Positions 59,095 through 64,000 of a DNA stretch of 64,000 nucleotides are shown one piece after another. The notes beneath the pieces are model-generated. The model was not told where the DNA came from. It ran no database searches and saw only the letters and a program-made list of their open reading frames with translations. Source of the DNA: Streptomyces ortus. Its GTDB lineage: Bacteria; Actinomycetota; Actinomycetes; Streptomycetales; Streptomycetaceae. Location of the stretch: the NCBI RefSeq assembly GCF_026341275.1, contig NZ_JAIFZO010000002.1, forward strand, positions 1,004,361 through 1,068,360, given 5' to 3'. Position 1 is the first letter of the stretch, and each line of letters starts with the position of its first letter. A program made the position numbers and the translations under genes.

Positions 59095-60648
59095 TCAGGC
59101 AGGTGAGGCGGTGGTGACGCGGAACCGCGTGAACGTGGCCGCCCCCGCGTGTCCCCCGCCGGACGGCGCGACCCCGTAGAGGCCGAGCAGGGCCCCGACC
59201 CAGCGCCAGGGGGTGGCGGCGAAGACCTGGCCGGAGGGCTCCCAGCCGCCGCCGAGGTCGTACGAGAAGCGGCAGCGCGCCCCCGCTCCCACCTCGATCC
59301 GCAGCCGGATCCCCGCCTCGGGTGCCATCCGCGGATGCGCCGCGTCGCGCTCCCGCTCCGCGACCTGCTCGCCGAACCGGTGCACGAGGTGGACCGTCCC
59401 GTCGGCCCCCCGTTCGAGTCCGATCCAGCTGAACGCGTCGCCCAGCACGGCGAGTCCGGCCCGAGCGCCCGGCTCCTCGGCGTCGAGCCGCAGCCCGACC
59501 TCGACGGTGCACGGGGTGCCGGGCAGCCGCTGGGTGAGCACGTTCGCCAGCTTGCGCGGGTCGTCCGCGTCCGCCGACCGCACGCAGGCCAGCCGCAGTC
59601 CGTCACCGGAGTGCTGGGTCGCCCAGCCGTCCTGGGGGTTGGCGGTCCACTGCCACTGCCGTCCGAACCGCCCGCCGGGGAAGTCGTCGTCGGTGGCGGG
59701 CGCGGAGAGCGGCTGCGGCGGCAGATCGGGCTTGCGGTGCACGGCGACGGGGGTGCCCTCGTCACCGATGACCGGCCAGCCGTCCCGGCCCCAGCGCATC
59801 GGCTGGAGGTGGACGACTCTCCCGTACGGGCCCCTCTGCTGGAAGTGCGCGAACCAGTGCTCGCCGGACGGGGTGGCCACCCAGCCGCCCTGGTGGGGGC
59901 CGTTGACGTCGGTGGCGCCCTGCTCCAGGACGACCCTCTCCTCGTACGGGCCGAAGAAGCCGCGTGAGCGGAAGGCGCCCTGCCAGCCGGTCTCGACGCT
60001 GCCCGCGGGCGCGAAGATCCAGAACCAGCCGTCGTGCCGGTAGAGCTTGGGCCCTTCAAGGGTGAACCAGCCGGGGATGCGGTCGCCGTCCACGATCAGC
60101 CTGCCCTCGTCGAGCAGGCCGGTGCCGTCGGGCCGCATGCGGTGGCCGGTGAGCCGGTTCTTGATGCCGGAGCGGGATCTGGACCAGCCGTGCACGAGGT
60201 ACGCCTCGCCGCTCTCCTCGTCCCACAGGGGGCACGCGTCGATGAGGCCCCTGCCCGCCTTGACGAGGTGCGGGCGGGTCCAGGGACCGCGTATCCCGGG
60301 TGCGTTGACCTGGAAGACGCCGTGGTCGGGGTCGCCCCAGAAGATCCAGAAGCGGTCGTCGTGATGCCGTAACGCCGGCGCCCAGACCCCGCAGTCGTGC
60401 CGGGGCTTGTTGAACTCGGCCGCGGGCTCCAGGCGTTGCAGCGCGTGGCCGATCAGTGTCCAGTTGACCAGGTCGCGGGAGTGCAGCAGCGGCAGGCCGG
60501 GGGCCCGGCCGAAGCTGGACGCGGTCAGGTAGTAGTCGTCCCCCACCCGCAGGAGGTCGGGGTCGGACCAGTCGGCGTTCAGCACGGGATTGCGGTACGT
60601 GCCGTCGCCGAGGTCGGCGGTGAAGGCGGGACTCTCCTGGGCGTTCAT
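59095..60648 (-). CDS. Glycoside hydrolase family 43 protein, TTA-containing
   Basis: 517-residue cytoplasmic protein (no signal). The five-bladed GH43 catalytic domain begins GTYRNPVLNADWSDPDLLRV with the base Asp in DPDLLRVGDDYY, then WAPALRHHDDRFWIFWGDP and GWFTLEGPKLYRH holding the Glu; a C-terminal beta-sandwich domain (about 330-517) follows, as in xylosidase/arabinofuranosidase subfamilies. It hydrolyses imported oligosaccharides. Codon 93 is TTA (60372-60370 on the minus strand), suggesting dependence on bldA. ATG at 60648 overlaps the previous stop by 4 nt. Confidence 0.88.
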   Translation of the reverse strand: MNAQESPAFTADLGDGTYRNPVLNADWSDPDLLRVGDDYYLTASSFGRAPGLPLLHSRDLVNWTLIGHALQRLEPAAEFNKPRHDCGVWAPALRHHDDRFWIFWGDPDHGVFQVNAPGIRGPWTRPHLVKAGRGLIDACPLWDEESGEAYLVHGWSRSRSGIKNRLTGHRMRPDGTGLLDEGRLIVDGDRIPGWFTLEGPKLYRHDGWFWIFAPAGSVETGWQGAFRSRGFFGPYEERVVLEQGATDVNGPHQGGWVATPSGEHWFAHFQQRGPYGRVVHLQPMRWGRDGWPVIGDEGTPVAVHRKPDLPPQPLSAPATDDDFPGGRFGRQWQWTANPQDGWATQHSGDGLRLACVRSADADDPRKLANVLTQRLPGTPCTVEVGLRLDAEEPGARAGLAVLGDAFSWIGLERGADGTVHLVHRFGEQVAERERDAAHPRMAPEAGIRLRIEVGAGARCRFSYDLGGGWEPSGQVFAATPWRWVGALLGLYGVAPSGGGHAGAATFTRFRVTTASPA

Positions 60649-61487
60649 GGACTCACTGCCTTTCGGACGAGTGCCGCCGCCTCGGCCCGGTCGAGGCGGC
60701 CGTCGGCGACCACGGTGACGACCCGGCGTACGACGGTCTCCCCCGCCGGGACCGGCAGCCGCTCCTCGGGGGCCAGGGACGAGCCGACGCCCGGATACTC
60801 GGTGCCGCGCACGAACCACGGGTCGCGGCGGGTGCGGTCGGTGGCCCCGGCGAACACCAGCGTCCAGCCGTCCCCCGCGAGCGCCACCCAGCCGGCGCGG
60901 GTGCCGTGCGCCGCGTCCTCGCCCTCGGTGTCCGCAGTGAACACGGCGGGCGGCTCGGCCTCCTTGCGGGCCCGCCAGAAGAAGCCTCCGTAGGCCGCGC
61001 CGGGCCGGCCGTTGGTCGCCGGGCTGCCGATCGACAGGGGTGCGGAGGTGGTGTTGGTGAGCGAGAAGGTGAAGTCCAGCGCCCAGGCGGTGTCGGTGAG
61101 TTCGGTCGCCGCGACGGTACGCCGTTCCCGCAGCAGCTCGGCTCCGGCGGCGACCCAGCGCAGCTCCTGCACGAAGCCGTCCGGGTCGCGCAGCTGGAAC
61201 GCCGTGTGCCGCTGGGCGCCGTGGTTGGCCAGCTCGGTCGGCCCCCGGTCGCGTACGAAGGTGCGCCCGCCCCAGAAGTTGTGACCCTCGACGTCGGGAA
61301 CGGCTACACCGACGCCGAGGTGATGGAGGTGGTCGGCGGGGCTGAGCTCGGTGACAGCCGTGCCGGCCAGGGTGGTGACGGGATGGAGGTACGGACGCGG
61401 TGACAGCGTCGGGGCCAGTGCGGGCCGGGTCACGTAACGGCCGACCGGGCGGCCCGCGACGCGCAGGACCAGCGACTCGTCGTTCAT
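60645..61487 (-). CDS. DUF6807 (PmoA-like) family protein
   Basis: 280-residue beta-rich protein of the DUF6807 group found in polysaccharide-utilisation loci. It starts SLVLRVAGRPVGRYVTRPAL, has HLHHLGVGVAVPDVEGHNFW and TNGRPGAAYGGFFWRARKEA. No signal or membrane segment. Enzyme activity unknown. TGATG overlap with the oxidoreductase stop and ATGA overlap with GH43 show tight coupling. Confidence 0.82.
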   Translation of the reverse strand: MNDESLVLRVAGRPVGRYVTRPALAPTLSPRPYLHPVTTLAGTAVTELSPADHLHHLGVGVAVPDVEGHNFWGGRTFVRDRGPTELANHGAQRHTAFQLRDPDGFVQELRWVAAGAELLRERRTVAATELTDTAWALDFTFSLTNTTSAPLSIGSPATNGRPGAAYGGFFWRARKEAEPPAVFTADTEGEDAAHGTRAGWVALAGDGWTLVFAGATDRTRRDPWFVRGTEYPGVGSSLAPEERLPVPAGETVVRRVVTVVADGRLDRAEAAALVRKAVSP

Positions 61488-62659
61488 CAGGTGCTCACCT
61501 CTTTCGACAGTGCCCACGAGGCGCCCAGCTCGGAGTAGAGGGCGAGGGTGTCGGCGGCGGCGGCCACGAGTCCGTCGACCCCGGCCACGACCCGACGGTT
61601 CTCGTCGGCGTCGAGGTACCAGGCGTCCCGGGGCAGCGCGACCGGGTCCGGCGCCCGCCGGATCGCCTCGACGACCTTCATGAAGGCGCCCGTCCCGTCG
61701 GGCGCGACCAGCAGCCCGGCCCGGCCTTCGAGATGCTCGACCAGGTTCTCCAGCAGATCGGTCCTGCCGTACGTGAGCTCCTGCGGGCCGTGCCCCGAGC
61801 GCTGGACGAGGACGCGGTCCTGCTTGTACCAGAAGGTGATGCGCCCGCCGTCGCCGTGCACGAGGACGTACGGCTCGTCGGGGCGTTCGGCGCACAGGGT
61901 CGCGGCGACGGTGATCCGGTTGCCGCCGGTGGTGGTGACGCGGACGCAGGAGGTGTCGTCGGACTCGATGTCGTTGGCGCGCAGCAGCTCGGTCTCGATG
62001 CCGGCGACGTCCTCGGCGCGGGTGGCGCCGTCCAGTGCGAGGGCGGTGGCCACGGCGTGCGCGAGGGGGTTCGTCAGGACGCCGTCGACGACGTCGGACC
62101 CGTTCATCCGGCGCCGTCCCGCCCAGGGCGCGCGGCGGTAGTACTCCTCGGCGCGGCCCCAGGCCCCGGCCCCGCCGATGCCGTGCACACGGCCGATGGT
62201 GCCCTTCGCGATCAGCTCCCGGATCGCGGGAACGGCGTGCGAGCCCATCGACTGGAAGCCGATCTGGCACACCACCCCGGCCGCCGCGACCCCGTCGGCC
62301 ATCCGGCGGAACTCGGCGTACGACGGGGCCGGCGGCTTCTCCAGGAGCAGGTGCACGCCCCTGGCGGCGGCCGTCAGCGCCAGGTCGGTGTGGGTGGGGA
62401 TGGGCGTGCAGATCACGGCGATCGCGGCACCGGTGGAGTCGAGCAGGGACCCGAAGTCGGGTGACTGCAAAGGGAGTTCACCGGCAACTGGGGTGAAGAA
62501 GCCGGCCAGTTCCGCCGGGGTGAGCGGGGTCAGCTCGCAGATCCCCGCGAGCCGCACCACTCCCTTGTCCTGGAGGCGGCGGATGTTCTGCAGATGCCAG
62601 CGGCCGTGCCCGCGGGCGCCCGCCAGGACGACGGGAAGAGGTCCCCCGTGGCCGCTCAT
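61487..62659 (-). CDS. Gfo/Idh/MocA family oxidoreductase
   Basis: 390-residue NAD(P)-dependent dehydrogenase. N-terminal Rossmann fold with AGARGHGRWHLQNI (variant of GxGxxG), EKPP signature in VHLLLEKPPAPSYAEF, and substrate-binding domain including NPLAHAVATALALDG. Acts on a sugar or sugar acid. ATG at 62659 overlaps the permease stop by 4 nt. Likely processes a monosaccharide released by GH43. Confidence 0.87.
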   Translation of the reverse strand: MSGHGGPLPVVLAGARGHGRWHLQNIRRLQDKGVVRLAGICELTPLTPAELAGFFTPVAGELPLQSPDFGSLLDSTGAAIAVICTPIPTHTDLALTAAARGVHLLLEKPPAPSYAEFRRMADGVAAAGVVCQIGFQSMGSHAVPAIRELIAKGTIGRVHGIGGAGAWGRAEEYYRRAPWAGRRRMNGSDVVDGVLTNPLAHAVATALALDGATRAEDVAGIETELLRANDIESDDTSCVRVTTTGGNRITVAATLCAERPDEPYVLVHGDGGRITFWYKQDRVLVQRSGHGPQELTYGRTDLLENLVEHLEGRAGLLVAPDGTGAFMKVVEAIRRAPDPVALPRDAWYLDADENRRVVAGVDGLVAAAADTLALYSELGASWALSKEVST

Positions 62660-63561
62660 CCCTTCACCGCCCCGGCGCTGAAGCCCGTGATCAGCCACTT
62701 CTGGATGAAGGCGAAGACGATCACGACGGGTACGGCCGCGACGATGCCGCCCGCGGCGAGTGCGCCGAGGTCGACGCTGTCGGCGCTCATCAGGCTGTTG
62801 AGGCCGACGGGGATCGTCTGCTTCTCCTGGTTGCTGAGGAACATCAGGGCGAACAGGAAGTGGTTCCAGGAGTGCACGAAGGCGAAGGAGCCGACCGCGA
62901 TCAGGCCGGGCCGCAGCAGCGGCAGGACCACGACCCGGAAGCCGGTGAAGCGGTTGCAGCCGTCGACCCAGGCGGCCTCTTCGAGGGTGTACGGCACGTT
63001 CCGGATGAAGCCGCTGATCAGGATCATCGACAGCGGCAGCTGGAAGACGGTCTCGGCGATGATGACGCTGCCCAGCGAGTTGATCATCTGCAGTTCGGCG
63101 AAGATCTGGAACAGCGGCACCAGGAGCAGCGCACCCGGCACGAACTGCGAGCAGAGCAGTGCCAGCATGAAGGCGCGCTTGATCCTGAAGTCGAAGCGGG
63201 CCAGGGCGTAGCCGCCGGCCAGGGCGACGAGGGTCGTCATGAAGAGCGTGGCGAGGCCGACGTACACGCTGTTCTCGAAGTACGTGCCGAAGCTGCGGTC
63301 GTTCCACACCTTGTCGAAGTGCTCGAACGTCATCGGCCAGGGCACGAGCGAGGTGGAGCCGGTCGGCCGCAGGGCGAAGAGCAGGATCCAGTAGAAGGGG
63401 ACGAGGGTGAAGACGAGGTAGATGCCGAGCGGGAGGTAGATCTGCCAGCGCGGGGCCTCGTCCCAGGCGCGCCTGCCCTTGCGGGGGCGCTGCGGCGGTT
63501 CGTCGGCCACCGGTGCGGACTGCTCCGCCGGAATGATGGTGTCGATGTCCTTGGTGATCAC
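62656..63561 (-). CDS. Carbohydrate ABC transporter permease (MalG type)
   Basis: 301-residue permease with about six helices. EAA motif: EEAAWVDGCNRFTGFRVVVL before PLLRPGL. The charged N-terminus (PPQRPRKGRRAWDEAPRW) is cytoplasmic. It pairs with the permease at 63558, and the lipoprotein at 57639 would deliver substrate. GTG at 63561 overlaps the previous stop by 4 nt. The ATPase is not in this window and may be the shared MsiK type. Confidence 0.92.
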   Translation of the reverse strand: MITKDIDTIIPAEQSAPVADEPPQRPRKGRRAWDEAPRWQIYLPLGIYLVFTLVPFYWILLFALRPTGSTSLVPWPMTFEHFDKVWNDRSFGTYFENSVYVGLATLFMTTLVALAGGYALARFDFRIKRAFMLALLCSQFVPGALLLVPLFQIFAELQMINSLGSVIIAETVFQLPLSMILISGFIRNVPYTLEEAAWVDGCNRFTGFRVVVLPLLRPGLIAVGSFAFVHSWNHFLFALMFLSNQEKQTIPVGLNSLMSADSVDLGALAAGGIVAAVPVVIVFAFIQKWLITGFSAGAVKG

Positions 63562-64000
63562 TTGTCCCCACCCACTCCGAACTTGCTCAGCCGCAGATAG
63601 ACCATCGAGCAGAAGAGGAGAATGACGAACGCGACGGTGGTCAGGGCCGAGGCGTAGCCGAAGTTGTGCGCGTCGACGCTGGTGTTGGCGATGTAGAGCG
63701 GCAGTGTCGTCGTCTCCCCCGCGGGTCCGCCGCCGGTGAGGGTGTAGAGCAGGTCGACGTTGTTGAACTCCCACACCGCGCGCAGCAGGGTGGAGAGGAT
63801 GATCGCGTCCTTGAGGTGCGGCAGGGTGATGTGCAGGAACTGCCTGAGGCGGCCGGCGCCGTCGACCTCGGCGGCCTCGTAGAGGTCCTTCGAGACGGAC
63901 TGGAGGTCGGCGAGGATGAGGATGGCGAAGAAGGGGACTCCGCGCCACAGGTCCGCGACCACCGCCGCGGGGAAGACCGTCGAGGTGTCGGAGAGCCAAC
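63558..64000 (-). CDS. Carbohydrate ABC transporter permease (MalF type), truncated by window edge
   Basis: C-terminal part only, 146 codons to the end of the window; the frame continues beyond position 64000 (WLSDTSTVFPAAVVADLWRG is the visible upstream part). EAA loop: LYEAAEVDGAGRLRQFLHIT. Helices WRGVPFFAILILADL and LTTVAFVILLFCSMVYL are seen. It is the first sugar permease gene visible and is cotranslated with the next one (4-nt overlap). The start lies outside. Confidence 0.92.
   Translation of the reverse strand, partial: WLSDTSTVFPAAVVADLWRGVPFFAILILADLQSVSKDLYEAAEVDGAGRLRQFLHITLPHLKDAIILSTLLRAVWEFNNVDLLYTLTGGGPAGETTTLPLYIANTSVDAHNFGYASALTTVAFVILLFCSMVYLRLSKFGVGGDK

Noticed and set aside
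56265..59117. 950-codon plus-strand open frame
   Set aside because: It runs antisense to clear pectate lyase and sugar-binding lipoprotein genes; its Val/Gly/Arg-rich product is a G+C-rich shadow with no domain.

Overview
The window is very G+C-rich and almost every gene shows strong third-position G/C bias, GTG starts are common, and the gene content is that of Streptomyces: ectABCD with ectoine hydroxylase, a B12-riboswitch-controlled cobalamin operon, an LAETG sortase substrate, a mycothiol-dependent-type anti-sigma protein, Asp23/AmaP envelope genes, and rare TTA codons. From memory the order resembles the S. coelicolor region around its ectoine and cobalamin genes; I could not align it. 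I see no tRNA, rRNA, prophage, insertion sequence or CRISPR array, so this looks like chromosomal core to core-edge DNA.

Layout. 0.2-5.2 kb: exonuclease with BRCT domain, Cys-rich small protein, SURF1, GH15 hydrolase, SDR. 5.3-8.5 kb: a five-gene Asp23/AmaP/DUF6286 envelope-stress operon on the minus strand with a divergent gene. 8.5-18 kb: enoyl-CoA hydratase, small HTH protein, ABC-F ATPase with a possible leader peptide, zinc metallopeptidase, VOC protein, an unknown protein, alpha/beta hydrolase, class II aldolase, GH25 lysozyme. 18.2-19.8 kb: Pit phosphate transporter preceded by an 11-nt-phased PHO box. 19.9-30.4 kb: cobalamin operon (riboswitch, cobD, cobQ, chelatase, cobO, cobB, then cobE-like, sirohydrochlorin chelatase, cobC) with a ZIP transporter inserted on the opposite strand and three small ORFs at gene junctions. 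30.6-35.5 kb: LAETG surface protein, amidohydrolase, polar amino-acid ABC transporter controlled by a near-consensus promoter overlapped by a perfect palindrome.

35.7-42.4 kb: two class-V aminotransferases, a DsbA-like protein, an ECF sigma factor (with a TTA codon) plus a zf-HC2/MDMPI anti-sigma candidate, and a MarR/Old-Yellow-Enzyme divergent pair with three repeated operator half-families. 42.5-45.7 kb: ectDCBA, read leftwards, preceded by an unusually A+T-rich, highly folded 340-nt region carrying an intrinsic terminator that may end a small RNA. 46-53.7 kb: DUF1349 protein, alpha-ketoglutarate-semialdehyde dehydrogenase with divergent IclR regulator, acetyltransferase, penicillin-binding protein, NCS2 purine permease, SigE-family sigma factor. 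53.8-64 kb: a pectin/plant-polysaccharide locus (esterase, pectinesterase, pectate lyase, sugar-binding lipoprotein, GH43 with a TTA codon, DUF6807, Gfo/Idh oxidoreductase, two sugar permeases, the last cut by the window edge).

A dispersed inverted-repeat family (core AGGGGCGCGGGGAACGGCGC and its complement) occurs at about nine intergenic places, nearly always at gene 3' ends; some copies form stems of 20-28 bp and probably act as terminators. A second Streptomyces-type repeat lies inside the reading frame of cobB. The strongest candidates for new biology are the structured RNA upstream of ectA, the small overlapping ORFs in the cobalamin operon, the perfect operator over the amino-acid transporter promoter, the two TTA-containing genes, and the multi-paralogue Asp23 module.
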